Source: JBCCMA01 sp045107005
GTDB taxonomy: Bacteria > Pseudomonadota > Gammaproteobacteria > Steroidobacterales > JBCCMA01
DNA length: 55,658 nt
Direction: 5' to 3'
Assembly: GCA_045107005.1 (NCBI GenBank)
Contig: JBGCFP010000039.1
Span: forward strand, 1-55,658
The notes below the pieces were generated by a model. That model was not told the origin of the DNA, did no database searches, and worked only from the letters and a program-made list of their open reading frames with translations. This document shows positions 31,730 through 40,780 of the stretch, piece after piece (position 1 is the first letter of the stretch; each line of letters starts with the position of its first letter). The position numbers and the translations under genes were made by a program.

Positions 31730-34303
31730 ATGGTCATTAGAATCCATCTACTAGCGGGCAGTCTTGCCGCCGCCATGCTCGTCCTCGTAGCGTCGTCAAG
31801 TCTTGCAGCGCCAACCGCAACCAATGGCGTGTGGATAGTCGAGCTGGACGCAAAACCGTTTGTTCAGTTGGCTGACCCAGGCTCACGCCCACATCAGGCC
31901 TTGCGCACGCACGAAGGGCAGGAAATCGTTGAGCGCATCACGGCGATTCAATTGCAGGCGCTGACGGCCATTAACGATGGCTTGAACCGCCCGGCGGAGA
32001 TTGTGCAGCGCTACCAGCTGACGATGGTCGGCTTCGCCGTGCGTGCCAATGAAGAGGAAGCGCGACGGATGGCTCGACTGCCCGGCGTCGCTCGTGTCGT
32101 GCGCGACGATGTTTTTGACCGCCCGACGTTTGAGGCGCGGTCGATCGATCGAAGCGAAATGTTGGTGCGCGCCGGCGTCACTGGTGACCCGGTCGTCGAT
32201 CTGATTGGCGCGAATGCCGTGTGGGACGGCAGCGCCACTGGCGATGCGGGTCATTTGGGCGAAGGCGTTGTGATTGGCGTTATTGGCACCGGCATCAACG
32301 GCGATCATCCCGCGTTCGCTGCCGTCGCCGAAGATGACTACGAGCACATCAATCCCTACGGGGAGGGCGTCTACGTTGGTGAGTGTTTCGAGAGCCCTGA
32401 CATCACCTGCAATAGCAAGCTTATCGGCCGTTGGAATTTAGCGCCCGGAGCAGATTCCTCGGAGGATACCAACGGCTACGGCACGTTGGTAACGGGGTTG
32501 GCCGCCGGCAATCGGCTGACCGGCGAATCAGGTGTGGGGGACTTTAGCGCGACGCTGGTCACCGGCGTGGCGCCGCGCGCCAACATCATTTCGTACCGTG
32601 TTTGTGTTTCCACCTGTGCGGGCAGCGCGATCCTCGCCGCTTTCGAGCAAGCGATTGCCGATGGCGTTGACGTACTTGTTATTACGACCGGTAGTCAGGG
32701 GCAGTCGCCGTGGCAAGCCGCCTACGCGTTGGTGGCACTGGCGGCGCGTAACGCCGGGATTTCGGTGGCGTTCGCGGTGAACAGCAGCGGGCCAGCGCCA
32801 GGATCATTAAATTTGAGTCTCGCCGCGCCGTGGGTGGCGAGTTTCTCCACCACGACGCACGGCCGCGACATCGGGGCAAAAGAGTTAACCAATTTCTCCG
32901 GTGGCGACGAGCCGTCGCCCGGGTTGATTATTGGCCAATCCGTCACGCAAGGCATCACCGCGCCGATTGTGTACGCGGGCGATTACGTTAATCCAAATGC
33001 GCCGGGAACCAATCCGGCACTGTGCCTCGAACCATTTCCCGGCGGAACTTTTGACGGGCAAATCGTCGTGTGCGAGCGAGGTGAAATTTCGCGTGTGCAG
33101 AAGAGCGTTAATGTAGCGGCCGGAGGCGCTGGCGGTTTCGTCCTGACCAACGTCGCGGGCGGTTCGACGTTTCTTGGCTATGACCAGTACGCCGTGCCGG
33201 GCATTCAAATTGGCGCCAGTGATGGCGAGCAGCTGATCGCCTGGCTTTCCAGCGGCACGGATCACGTCGCCACGATTCGCTTCGGCGACGTCGAACCGGA
33301 TCCGGAGCAAGCGGACATTTTTTGGGCGGCCAACGCTCGTGGTCCCAACCTGGGCCTGGACTACCTGGCGCCAAACGTGGCGGCACCGGCCCTTTCGGTC
33401 ATCGGTCCCGGTCTGTCGAACGACTACGTACTCGGTGGTGCGCGCGGCAGTGCGCCCGGAGCAGGCGCATTGGCACTGCTCAAATCGGTGTACCCCGATT
33501 GGACACCGGCACAGTTGCTGTCGGCGCTGGTGACAACGGCTAAGGCACCCCTGCGCGAGGAAGACGGGATTACACCGACCGGTCCGTTTGATCACGGTGG
33601 TGGGCGCATCGACGTGGCGGCCGCGGTGGCGGCTGGTTTGATTCTCGACGTTCCGTCCGAAGAATTTGCACTGGCCGATCCGGCAGACGGCGGCGACCCG
33701 GCCGCGCTCAATCTTCCCGGTCTGGTGCGACTGGAATGCGTCAATCGTTGCGAGTGGACGCGTGAATTGATGGCGACCCGTGACGGCGTTTGGGATACCA
33801 GCGGCACGCTGGGTAACGCGCTTCTGGACGTACGCGTCGCACCCGCTCAATTCGAATTGGCGGCCGGCGAAACGCAGACGCTCTTCATCGAAGTCAATCG
33901 CAAGGGCGATCTGCCTGACGGTCAGTACGCCGGTGAAGTGAGCATCACGCCGCACAGCGCGACCACTTCGGTTACGCGTCTGCCGATGGTTATTGGCCTG
34001 GCCGCCGACAACGACAATGACGGCATAGCCAACGTCAACGACAACTGCGTGGGCGTTGCCAACGCGGATCAGCGCGATACCAACTTCGACGGTTTTGGTA
34101 ACGTTTGCGATGCCGATTTCAACGGGGACTGCATCGTCAACGCGCTGGATTTGGGTTTGCTTCGACAGCAGTTTTTCCAGACCGGTGATCTGGATGCGGA
34201 TCTGGATGGCGATCAGACGGTCGGTACTTCGGATCTGGCGCTCCTTCGCACGCTGTTTTTTAGCGCGCCGGGACCGAGCGGACTTCAGGACTGTAATTTG
34301 TAG
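31730..34303 (+). CDS. Subtilisin-fold (S8) secreted protein with all catalytic residues replaced
   Basis: An 857-residue exported protein; ATG at 31730 follows a strong GGAGGGGAGAA site and begins a signal peptide ending SSLAAP. An inhibitor-I9-like propeptide region (about 25-140) is followed by the subtilase domain with a PA-domain insert (about 390-490, including GQIVVCERG and IQIGASDGEQL). The catalytic Asp of DTG is Gly186 (VIGTGI), the His of HGT is Tyr250 (NGYGTLVTG), and the Ser of GTSM is Arg572 (GGARGSAP). All three are therefore lost while the surrounding fold is kept. Residues about 761-857 form thrombospondin-3 calcium repeats and a dockerin-like pair ending FFSAPGPSG, shared with the metalloprotease at 46691. 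It is probably a binding protein rather than an enzyme. Confidence 0.85.
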   Translation: MVIRIHLLAGSLAAAMLVLVASSSLAAPTATNGVWIVELDAKPFVQLADPGSRPHQALRTHEGQEIVERITAIQLQALTAINDGLNRPAEIVQRYQLTMVGFAVRANEEEARRMARLPGVARVVRDDVFDRPTFEARSIDRSEMLVRAGVTGDPVVDLIGANAVWDGSATGDAGHLGEGVVIGVIGTGINGDHPAFAAVAEDDYEHINPYGEGVYVGECFESPDITCNSKLIGRWNLAPGADSSEDTNGYGTLVTGLAAGNRLTGESGVGDFSATLVTGVAPRANIISYRVCVSTCAGSAILAAFEQAIADGVDVLVITTGSQGQSPWQAAYALVALAARNAGISVAFAVNSSGPAPGSLNLSLAAPWVASFSTTTHGRDIGAKELTNFSGGDEPSPGLIIGQSVTQGITAPIVYAGDYVNPNAPGTNPALCLEPFPGGTFDGQIVVCERGEISRVQKSVNVAAGGAGGFVLTNVAGGSTFLGYDQYAVPGIQIGASDGEQLIAWLSSGTDHVATIRFGDVEPDPEQADIFWAANARGPNLGLDYLAPNVAAPALSVIGPGLSNDYVLGGARGSAPGAGALALLKSVYPDWTPAQLLSALVTTAKAPLREEDGITPTGPFDHGGGRIDVAAAVAAGLILDVPSEEFALADPADGGDPAALNLPGLVRLECVNRCEWTRELMATRDGVWDTSGTLGNALLDVRVAPAQFELAAGETQTLFIEVNRKGDLPDGQYAGEVSITPHSATTSVTRLPMVIGLAADNDNDGIANVNDNCVGVANADQRDTNFDGFGNVCDADFNGDCIVNALDLGLLRQQFFQTGDLDADLDGDQTVGTSDLALLRTLFFSAPGPSGLQDCNL

Positions 34304-34350
34304 ATCGAGTGCGCGCGCCGGTAAACATCAAGCGCCAGCCTTTCATGCGA

Positions 34351-34376
34351 GCCCGCCTGTTTGATCGACGGCGGGC
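34351..34376. terminator. GC-rich hairpin between the pseudo-subtilase and the lipoprotein gene
   Basis: GCCCGCC (34351-34357) and GGCGGGC (34370-34376) form a 7-bp stem with a 12-nt loop, 48 bp after the pseudo-subtilase stop and 58 bp before the next gene. A T tract is lacking, so it is a weak or factor-assisted terminator at best. Confidence 0.4.
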
Positions 34377-34433
34377 CGCATCTTAGACTCCGTAAACGAT
34401 GGCCTTAATCGCGAGGCCATGAGGAGTTGAAGC

Positions 34434-34790
34434 ATGAAAACTGCCCGCCATCTGGCGCTGTTATTGGTCCTGGCGCTCGCCCCCGCCTGTGCCACCTTCG
34501 AGCTCGAAGGCGCTGGCTCGATCACCCCGGATGCAATCGCGGACAGCGAAACCGTGCATGGATCGTTGTACGGATTCGCGTGGAAGCCCTTCACAACGGA
34601 GAAGTGCGGGTCCGACAGCTTGTTCCGCGTGGAATTTCACACCAACGCGGTGTTTCTCCTCGCGTCCGTCGCAACGCTGGGTCTCTACGTACCGCAGACC
34701 GTCGAGTGGTGGTGCTACGCGCACGACGATGACGAAAATGAAGAGATGTGGGATCCCACGGCCAATCTTGATGCGGAGCACGCATCGTGA
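34434..34790 (+). CDS. Bor-like small lipoprotein
   Basis: A 118-residue protein with a lipoprotein signal (lipobox APAC, Cys19, then Ala). The body has GSLYGFAWKPFTTEKC, then LFRVEFHTNAVFLL, and ASVATLGLYVPQTVEWWC, the pattern of Bor-type small outer-membrane lipoproteins. The two cysteines of TEKC and EWWC could pair. It ends in an acidic tail. Its stop codon overlaps the start of the DUF2235 gene (GTGA), so the two are coupled. A lipoprotein coupled to a Tle1-like hydrolase recalls effector/immunity pairs, but no secretion genes are in the window. Confidence 0.65.
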   Translation: MKTARHLALLLVLALAPACATFELEGAGSITPDAIADSETVHGSLYGFAWKPFTTEKCGSDSLFRVEFHTNAVFLLASVATLGLYVPQTVEWWCYAHDDDENEEMWDPTANLDAEHAS

Positions 34791-35740
34791 AAGGTGGGCG
34801 CACGATAATTGTAGGTCTCGACGGCACCTGGAACGAACCCGAGCGTCAGTCGGACGGTAGCGTCACGGGTACCAACGTCGTCAAGTTCATGTCCGCGCTG
34901 ATGAAACGTGGCCAGCCACAACACTACGAAAGCGGCGCAGGCACGCGAGCGTGGGAGTTGCTGCCCGGTGGCATCTACGGCTACGGCCTCGATAAACGCA
35001 TTCTCGGTGCTTATCGTTTTCTACGACGTTGCTACAGCGATCCGGCCGTTCCGCGTGACCGGAACCGATTGGTGATCGTTGGATTCAGTCGCGGGGCTTA
35101 CGCAGCTCGACGTTTGAGCGGTTTGATCGCGCACAGCGGCATTCCGGTCAACGCTTCTGACGTCGACCGCGGTTGGGCTATGTATCAGAACCGGGATGTT
35201 CCCAGTGCCGCTGCCATGAAGGAACAGGGGCGTTACTTCGACGTGCCGGTTGAAATGGTCGGTGTTTGGGATACCGTCAAGGCGACCAACGACGCCGACT
35301 ACAACGACAATTTGCTCAGCCGGAACGTGGTTGCTGGCTATCACGCGATGGCGGTCGATGAGCGCCGTAAGTTCTTCCCGATTCTGCGTTGGAAAAAAGA
35401 ACAGCGCGTGCGGGAGATGTGGTTTTCGGGTTCGCACTCGGATGTGGGTGGCGGCTGCGAGGAAATGGATTTGTCGGATGTGGCGTTGATGTGGATGATT
35501 CATCGGGCTGCGGCGCACGGTGTGAAGTTTAAAAAGAGCTATATCGAACGTCACATCAAGCCAAAGGTTCCGGGGAAGGTGCACGATGCGTTCACCGCGA
35601 TGTGGAAACCCTACGGGGCGAGTGATCGGCCCATTACGACGCGTTGTACTGTGCACGAATCGGTTGAGACGCAGTTGCGCGGCAGTGAGAATTACGAGCC
35701 GAAGAACCTTCCGTCCAAGCCCAACTACGTGCCCGGGTGA
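34787..35740 (+). CDS. DUF2235 (Tle1-like) alpha/beta hydrolase
   Basis: A 317-residue protein starting at GTG 34787, overlapping the lipoprotein stop. DUF2235 features are IIVGLDGTWNEP at the N-terminus, the nucleophile elbow VIVGFSRGAYAARRLSG (GFSRG), VGVWDTVKAT with the acid residue, and WFSGSHSDVGGGC with the likely catalytic histidine. The family includes type VI phospholipase effectors of the Tle1 group as well as many housekeeping or surface hydrolases. No signal peptide is seen. The neighbouring Bor-like lipoprotein may be a functional partner. Length is near that of the shorter, stand-alone members. Confidence 0.8.
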   Translation: MKGGRTIIVGLDGTWNEPERQSDGSVTGTNVVKFMSALMKRGQPQHYESGAGTRAWELLPGGIYGYGLDKRILGAYRFLRRCYSDPAVPRDRNRLVIVGFSRGAYAARRLSGLIAHSGIPVNASDVDRGWAMYQNRDVPSAAAMKEQGRYFDVPVEMVGVWDTVKATNDADYNDNLLSRNVVAGYHAMAVDERRKFFPILRWKKEQRVREMWFSGSHSDVGGGCEEMDLSDVALMWMIHRAAAHGVKFKKSYIERHIKPKVPGKVHDAFTAMWKPYGASDRPITTRCTVHESVETQLRGSENYEPKNLPSKPNYVPG

Positions 35741-35787
35741 CGTCGCGCTCGAATTCAGTTTGTGTTGGGCAACGGGTAAATTAAGGA

Positions 35788-36618
35788 ATGGCTGTGGCGA
35801 ATGCGCTGATCTCCATCACCGAATTGGCTGGCCAACTGTCGGAGTCGGTCGTGTTCGACTGCCGGTTTTCGCTCGCCGACTTCGCCGCGGGTCGCCAACA
35901 GTATGAGGCTGGCCACATTCCAGGTGCGTTTCACCTGGATATGGAAACCGATCTGGCGGGTGACAACACCACCGAACTGGGACGCCATCCACTGCCGCGC
36001 AGAGCAGACTTTGAATCGCGTTTGCGCGCGTGCGGCGTAAACTCGACGTCCCGCATTGTGCTCTATGACGCCAATCGTTTCGCAGGCGCGGCTCGTGCCT
36101 GGTGGCTGTTGCGCTACTGGGGTTGTGACGACGTGCGGTTGCTCAACGGCGGTTTTGGCAGTTGGTCGGCAGCTGGTCACGGCGTCGAAACGGGCAGCGC
36201 CGTGCCGACGACCACAGGAAACGTCACGCTTTCTACAGGTACGCCCGGCGCGCTGATGGATTCGGCGACCGTGCGAGCGACCGTGCGCAGTCAGTCCCGG
36301 GTGATTGTCGATTCTCGCGAGACAGAACGCTTTTTAGGACACAGCGAGCCAATCGATCCCGTGGCGGGCTGCATTGCCGGCGCTTTGAATGCACCGTGGC
36401 AGGCCGTCACGAACGTCGATGGAATGGCGCTGGATGCGACGCAACAGCGCGCCCGCTGGCAAGCCGTGGGCGCTGGCGACAGCCCGATTGTCTACTGTGG
36501 CTCAGGGGTGACCGCGTGCGTGAATTTGTTGTCTCGGGAACTTGCCGGGTTGTCGGCCGGCACGCTCTATAACGGGGGATGGAGTGAATGGTGTGCCCTG
36601 TCACAGAGTGAAGATTGA
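35788..36618 (+). CDS. Sulfurtransferase with two rhodanese domains (SseA-like)
   Basis: A 276-residue protein with two rhodanese domains. The N-terminal domain has VFDCRFSLADFAAGRQQYEA and GHIPGAFHLDMETDLAG, and lacks the active cysteine. The C-terminal domain has VIVDSRETERFLG, CIAGALNAPW and the active-site loop IVYCGSGVTACVNLL. The CGSGVTAC loop is the type found in 3-mercaptopyruvate sulfurtransferases rather than thiosulfate sulfurtransferases. The ATG at 35788 directly abuts the AAGGA box, so the GTG at 35794, six bases from that box, may be the real start; it changes only two residues. It transfers sulfane sulfur to thiol acceptors or cyanide. No partner gene is obvious. Confidence 0.88.
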   Translation: MAVANALISITELAGQLSESVVFDCRFSLADFAAGRQQYEAGHIPGAFHLDMETDLAGDNTTELGRHPLPRRADFESRLRACGVNSTSRIVLYDANRFAGAARAWWLLRYWGCDDVRLLNGGFGSWSAAGHGVETGSAVPTTTGNVTLSTGTPGALMDSATVRATVRSQSRVIVDSRETERFLGHSEPIDPVAGCIAGALNAPWQAVTNVDGMALDATQQRARWQAVGAGDSPIVYCGSGVTACVNLLSRELAGLSAGTLYNGGWSEWCALSQSED

Positions 36619-36679
36619 TGAATTCAAGACGTTTGATTGATGCCACTCCCGCGCTTAAGGATCGGATCTCAAAGCGCGT

Positions 36680-37099
36680 ATGAAGCACACCCAAAGCAAA
36701 GAAGTGGCGCAAGTCTTCGCGGCGTATCCCGAAAAGATTCGCAAAAAGCTGCGCCATCTTCGCCAACTGATCCTTGACGTGGCGTCTGAAAACGAGGGCA
36801 TTGGTGAGCTCGAGGAGACGCTTAAATGGGGCGAGCCCAGTTACCTGGTAAAGGGAGGCAGCACGGTGCGTTTGGGCTGGAAAAAATCGAAGCCTGATGT
36901 TTACGCCATCTATTTCAACTGCAACACCAAGCTCGTCGATACCTTCAAAGAGTTTTATGCTGACACGTTTTGCTTCGACGGCAACAGAGCGATCGTGTTC
37001 AACTTACAGGAAGTCGTGCCTGAGAAAGCATTGCAGCACTGCATTGCGCTGTCACTTGAGTACCATCGGTTGAAGCACTTGTCATTGCTGGGTGCCTGA
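36680..37099 (+). CDS. DUF1801-domain protein
   Basis: A 139-residue cytoplasmic protein with the DUF1801/YdhG-like pattern: VFAAYPEKIRKKLRHLRQLI near the N-terminus, IGELEETLKWGEPSYL near residue 50, then TVRLGWKKSKPDVYAIYFNC and a helical end LPEKAL-like (VPEKALQHCIALSLEYH). Relatives have an iron-chaperone-like fold but no defined reaction. It lies 61 bp after the sulfurtransferase gene on the same strand and is convergent with the MFS gene. Function unknown. Confidence 0.8.
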   Translation: MKHTQSKEVAQVFAAYPEKIRKKLRHLRQLILDVASENEGIGELEETLKWGEPSYLVKGGSTVRLGWKKSKPDVYAIYFNCNTKLVDTFKEFYADTFCFDGNRAIVFNLQEVVPEKALQHCIALSLEYHRLKHLSLLGA

Positions 37100-37127
37100 T
37101 CGATCCCGGTTGTGCATCGGGTAATGA

Positions 37128-38354
37128 CTAAGCCCTGCGCGTGCGTGCCGCATAAAAAATAAGAGCAATGCCAGAGATCGTGGCAGCGACCATAAAGGGC
37201 ATGCCGGGGAAGTGCACCACGGGATCGTCGCCGGCGGTCAGTGCAAAAACCCCGTTGTAGATGAGCGGCGACAGGATCATCGCGACGCTGGTCAGTGCCG
37301 ATAGCCCTCCCTGCAATTCGCCCTGTGCATCTTCAGGCACTCGGGAGGACAGCGCCTGGCGAATGGCCGGATCTTGCATGGTGCTGATCAATGCCGTGGT
37401 CACCATCAAATAGACAAACCATCCCGTGGTCGCCAGCCCGATTCCAAACAGCGCAAGCATCTCAACCAATAGCGCAATCCAGATGGCCGAGCGCACGCCA
37501 AGGCGCGGCAGCAAGACCTGTATGACGAGCGCCTGAGCGATGAATGCGACGACCCCGTAGTACGCCACCGACCAGCCGATCTCTCCCTCGGTCCACATAA
37601 ATTTGGCTTTGGCCACGTAGGACCACACCGTCGGGTAGACCCACGATGACAGCGTCGCGAGAAAAAATACCGGCAGCAGCGTGCCGGTGCCTGGCGTGCG
37701 GACCAATCGCACGAGCGTGCCGACGGTGTTGGCCCGTGCCCAGGAAAACGTTCGTCGCCGTTCGGGCGTCAGCGATTCACGCACGAACAGGGCGCCGAAC
37801 AGCGCGTTGACGGACGCGACCGCGGCGCCGGCAAAGAACGGGTAGCGCACGTCGATGTCGCCCAAAACGCCGCCGATGGCCGGGCCCATGATAAAACCGG
37901 CGCCAAATGCGGCGCCCAACAGTGCGAATTTCTGGCCGCGTTGCTCTGGCGGCGTGACGTCAGAAATATAGGCGTTGGCCGTGGAGAACGTTGATGCGAA
38001 TACACCGGCCAGCGCTCTGACCAGCAAAAACCACGGTAGCGTCTCTACCAGTGCGAGCAGCAACATATCGAGCGCAAACATGGCCAGCGACATCAACAGG
38101 ACAGGCCGTCGACCGAAGCGATCCGAGAGCGCGCCGACAATCGGTGAAAAAATAAACTGCATGGCGGCGTAGCTGATCAGCGCGACGCCTCCCCACAGCG
38201 ACGCATCGGCCAGATCACCACCGGTGATGTCGAGCAACAGCGACGGCATGACCGGCACAATCAAACCCATGCCCATCGAGTTGATGAAGGCCGTGGCAGC
38301 CAGAAACACGATGGCCGCGCGCGTGCTGCTCGGTTGTTCGATGTCGTCGGCCAT
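37128..38354 (-). CDS. MFS exporter (TetA/DHA1-like)
   Basis: A 408-residue, 12-segment transporter. The start is taken at MADDIEQPSSTRAAIVFLAA (ATG 38354), because the 75 codons upstream look non-coding. Major-facilitator motif A is GALSDRFGRRPVLLMSL after the second segment, and the antiporter-type GFIMGPAIGGVLGD in the fifth. FINSMGMGLIVPVMPSLL and PEDAQGELQGGLSALTS are typical of TetA-like proton antiporters. It probably exports a small lipophilic compound. It is divergent from the alpha/beta hydrolase gene across 133 bp, with no regulator alongside. Resistance to a particular drug should not be assumed from sequence alone. Confidence 0.85.
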   Translation of the reverse strand: MADDIEQPSSTRAAIVFLAATAFINSMGMGLIVPVMPSLLLDITGGDLADASLWGGVALISYAAMQFIFSPIVGALSDRFGRRPVLLMSLAMFALDMLLLALVETLPWFLLVRALAGVFASTFSTANAYISDVTPPEQRGQKFALLGAAFGAGFIMGPAIGGVLGDIDVRYPFFAGAAVASVNALFGALFVRESLTPERRRTFSWARANTVGTLVRLVRTPGTGTLLPVFFLATLSSWVYPTVWSYVAKAKFMWTEGEIGWSVAYYGVVAFIAQALVIQVLLPRLGVRSAIWIALLVEMLALFGIGLATTGWFVYLMVTTALISTMQDPAIRQALSSRVPEDAQGELQGGLSALTSVAMILSPLIYNGVFALTAGDDPVVHFPGMPFMVAATISGIALIFYAARTRRA

Positions 38355-38487
38355 GGAATGCTCGCGCTGGGTGGCGGTGGACCGGTATGCTAACCCGTCT
38401 CTCGCGCAACCGGGAATAAAATGCGCGACGACTCTCGAGGCGCCACCGCGATGGCGTCGATACGGATTGTTATCTTGGGGTATTTGC

Positions 38488-39423
38488 ATGATGCGTACGG
38501 TTACCGTCGCCACTCTCACGCTTTTTCTACTCACCGCTTGCGCCACCGAATCCGTCGTGCCGCAGGCCGATGCCGTCAAACACGGTTACGTGGACAACAA
38601 CGGCGTGAAGATTCACTACGCGGAAGCTGGCGAAGGCCCGTTGGTGGTCATGATTCACGGGTTTCCCGATTTCTGGTACACGTGGCGGCATCAAATGGCC
38701 GGTTTGCAGGACAATTACCGCGTCGTTGCGATCGACCAGCGTGGCTACAACAAGAGCGACCAGCCGTCCGGGGTTGAGAACTACGACATGCGCTTGCTGG
38801 TGTCGGACGTCGTATCCGTGGTCAAGCATTTTGGTGTGGAAAAAGCCACGATCGTCGGTCACGATTGGGGCGGCATGGTCGCATGGAGCACCGCATTTTA
38901 TGCACCAGAGGTGGTGGATCAGTTAGTTGTCCTCAATCTGCCCCATCCCAACGGAATGGCCCAGGCGCTGCGCAACAATCCGGATGCCCGTGCGGGCACC
39001 ACCTATGCCAAGGGTTTTATTGACGGCACGCCAAACGACCCGGCGATTTTTTTCGGCTACCCAATGACGGCACAGACGCTGGCCGGTTGGGTCACGGATG
39101 AGGCGGCCAAGCCGCGGTACGTGGAGGCGTTCGAGCGATCCGATTTCACGGCGATGCTGAACTATTACAAACGTAATTATCCCGATGTCTGGAGCGACGA
39201 GGCGAGTGGTTGGCCGACCGCGCCGGACGTTTCCGTTCCCACGCTCATTTTTCACGGCCTTGCCGACACGGCGTTGCACTCCGACGGTCTGAATAACACG
39301 TGGGACTGGGTGAACAGTGATATGACGCTGGTGACCGTTCCCGGTGCAAGCCATTTTGTGCAACAGGACGCGGCGCCGCTGGTCACGAGCACGCTTAGAT
39401 ATTGGTTGGATGCCCGGCGCTAG
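38488..39423 (+). CDS. Exported alpha/beta hydrolase (epoxide hydrolase/dehalogenase-like)
   Basis: A 311-residue lipoprotein (two successive ATG codons at 38488 and 38491; lipobox LTAC, Cys18). Motifs are VMIHGFPDFWYTW (oxyanion loop), IDQRGYNKSDQP, and nucleophile elbow IVGHDWGGMVAW with Asp126 as nucleophile, which separates this group (epoxide hydrolases, haloalkane and fluoroacetate dehalogenases) from serine esterases. The acid and histidine are in HGLADTALH and VPGASHFVQQD. Secretion as a lipoprotein is uncommon for this group. It is divergent from the MFS exporter gene. Confidence 0.82.
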   Translation: MMRTVTVATLTLFLLTACATESVVPQADAVKHGYVDNNGVKIHYAEAGEGPLVVMIHGFPDFWYTWRHQMAGLQDNYRVVAIDQRGYNKSDQPSGVENYDMRLLVSDVVSVVKHFGVEKATIVGHDWGGMVAWSTAFYAPEVVDQLVVLNLPHPNGMAQALRNNPDARAGTTYAKGFIDGTPNDPAIFFGYPMTAQTLAGWVTDEAAKPRYVEAFERSDFTAMLNYYKRNYPDVWSDEASGWPTAPDVSVPTLIFHGLADTALHSDGLNNTWDWVNSDMTLVTVPGASHFVQQDAAPLVTSTLRYWLDARR

Positions 39424-39481
39424 ACGCAGCGCTCGACGCGTTGTCGTGCAAATCGGCGCAATGCAAAGCGTAGCCAGCGCT

Positions 39482-40780
39482 CTAGTCTGAAGGGGCCTTG
39501 GCCGGCCAGGTAACAACAAACCGGGCACCGCCAAGTTCTTCGGATTCCCCGACGTCAACGGTGCCGCCGTGGAGTGCCGCAATGCGCGCGACGATGGCAA
39601 GACCCAGGCCAAACCCGCCCGTATCGCGGTTGCGACTGTCATCCAAACGGGCGAAGGCTTTTAGCGCTTTGTCGCGTTGGTCAGCTGGAATGCCGGCGCC
39701 GTCATCCGCAACGACTAACTGCGCCCAACCATCGACGAGCTCGGCATGGCAACTCACTGTCGTGTCGGCATGACGCAGCGCGTTGCTCAAAAGGTTGCTC
39801 AATGCCAATCCCATCAACCGCGGGTCCATAAACAACGCGCCCGGGGCGTCGGGCGCGCCAACCTCAAGGGCGACGCCGTCGCACACAGCCTTTTGTGTGG
39901 TTTCCTGTAGCCAGGAACTCAGTGGGACGCTGAGCCAGTTCATGCGCAAATCCGGGTGATCAAGCCGTGCGTAGTTGAGCATGGTACCGATCAGCAGATC
40001 GACATCCTGCACATCATCATTGATCGCGCTGACCTGTTCGCGATGGGCTTGTTCGTCCTCACGATCGAGCGTAGCGAGCCCGAAACGAACGCGGCTAAGC
40101 GGTGTGCGCATTTCGTGTGACAGAGCGGCGATCAGTTCTTTTTGCGTCTGAATCATGCCGCTTAAGCGCGCCGACATATCGTCCAGGTTTTGCGCCAGGG
40201 ATGTCAGTCGTGTGGTGGATTTCGCCGTGGACAAAGGCTCGCGATAATCCGCCGCAAATCGCTGCGCCGCGTCGGTCATTCGATTGACATCGAGCAGCAG
40301 CGGGCGCAACCACCAACCTGCAACAATAAAAATGGACAGATAAAACAGGGCCGGTAGCAGCCGTGCCCGCAGAGGCTCGGGCGCAATGGGAATAGGGCCA
40401 ACGCGAATCAAACTGTCGAGTTTTGGCGCGGCGTACAAGACGTAGTGACTGCCCTTTTCGTCACGCAACCAGTCCAGATCACCCTCTGATTCCACGCTAC
40501 GCGAGACCGTGTCACGCGGCCACAGATCAATATTGAGGCCGGTCGCAACGCGCAGCGATCCCAAGGCCTGTTCGTAGTTGTTCCCGGTGGTCTGCGCGAG
40601 CGTGTTTTCGACCAGCTGTAGTGTCGTGCGCAGCCAGGTTTCGTCACCGTGCGTGTCTTCGCCGACAAACGAACGAAATCCCAGGTCGAGGACAACGGCA
40701 ACCACCAAAAGCCCGGCCACCAAAAGCAGATAAGACCGCAGCATCACCGGGCCGTGACCGCTCAGGCGGTGCTCGCTCAT
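39482..40780 (-). CDS. Sensor histidine kinase (RstB-like)
   Basis: A 432-residue membrane kinase. ATG at 40780 is preferred over the more upstream ATG because it overlaps the response-regulator stop as ATGA. It has a first transmembrane segment (LRSYLLLVAGLLVVAVVLDL), a periplasmic domain of about 110 residues, a second segment (ALFYLSIFIVAGWWL) and a HAMP-like region. The H box is IAALSHEMRTPLSRVRFGL, the N box LSNLLSNALRHAD, and the G boxes VADDGAGIPADQRDKA and GGFGLGLAIVARI. It is the last gene of the mipA-DUF3019-regulator-kinase operon. RstB-like by domain size and neighbours; the stimulus is unknown. Confidence 0.9.
   Translation of the reverse strand: MSEHRLSGHGPVMLRSYLLLVAGLLVVAVVLDLGFRSFVGEDTHGDETWLRTTLQLVENTLAQTTGNNYEQALGSLRVATGLNIDLWPRDTVSRSVESEGDLDWLRDEKGSHYVLYAAPKLDSLIRVGPIPIAPEPLRARLLPALFYLSIFIVAGWWLRPLLLDVNRMTDAAQRFAADYREPLSTAKSTTRLTSLAQNLDDMSARLSGMIQTQKELIAALSHEMRTPLSRVRFGLATLDREDEQAHREQVSAINDDVQDVDLLIGTMLNYARLDHPDLRMNWLSVPLSSWLQETTQKAVCDGVALEVGAPDAPGALFMDPRLMGLALSNLLSNALRHADTTVSCHAELVDGWAQLVVADDGAGIPADQRDKALKAFARLDDSRNRDTGGFGLGLAIVARIAALHGGTVDVGESEELGGARFVVTWPAKAPSD

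Noticed and set aside
29762..31747. The long form of the deacetylase-PD40 protein starting at 31747
   Set aside because: The first 63 residues lie in the divergent promoter region and overlap the pseudo-subtilase gene; the signal peptide begins at ATG 31558.
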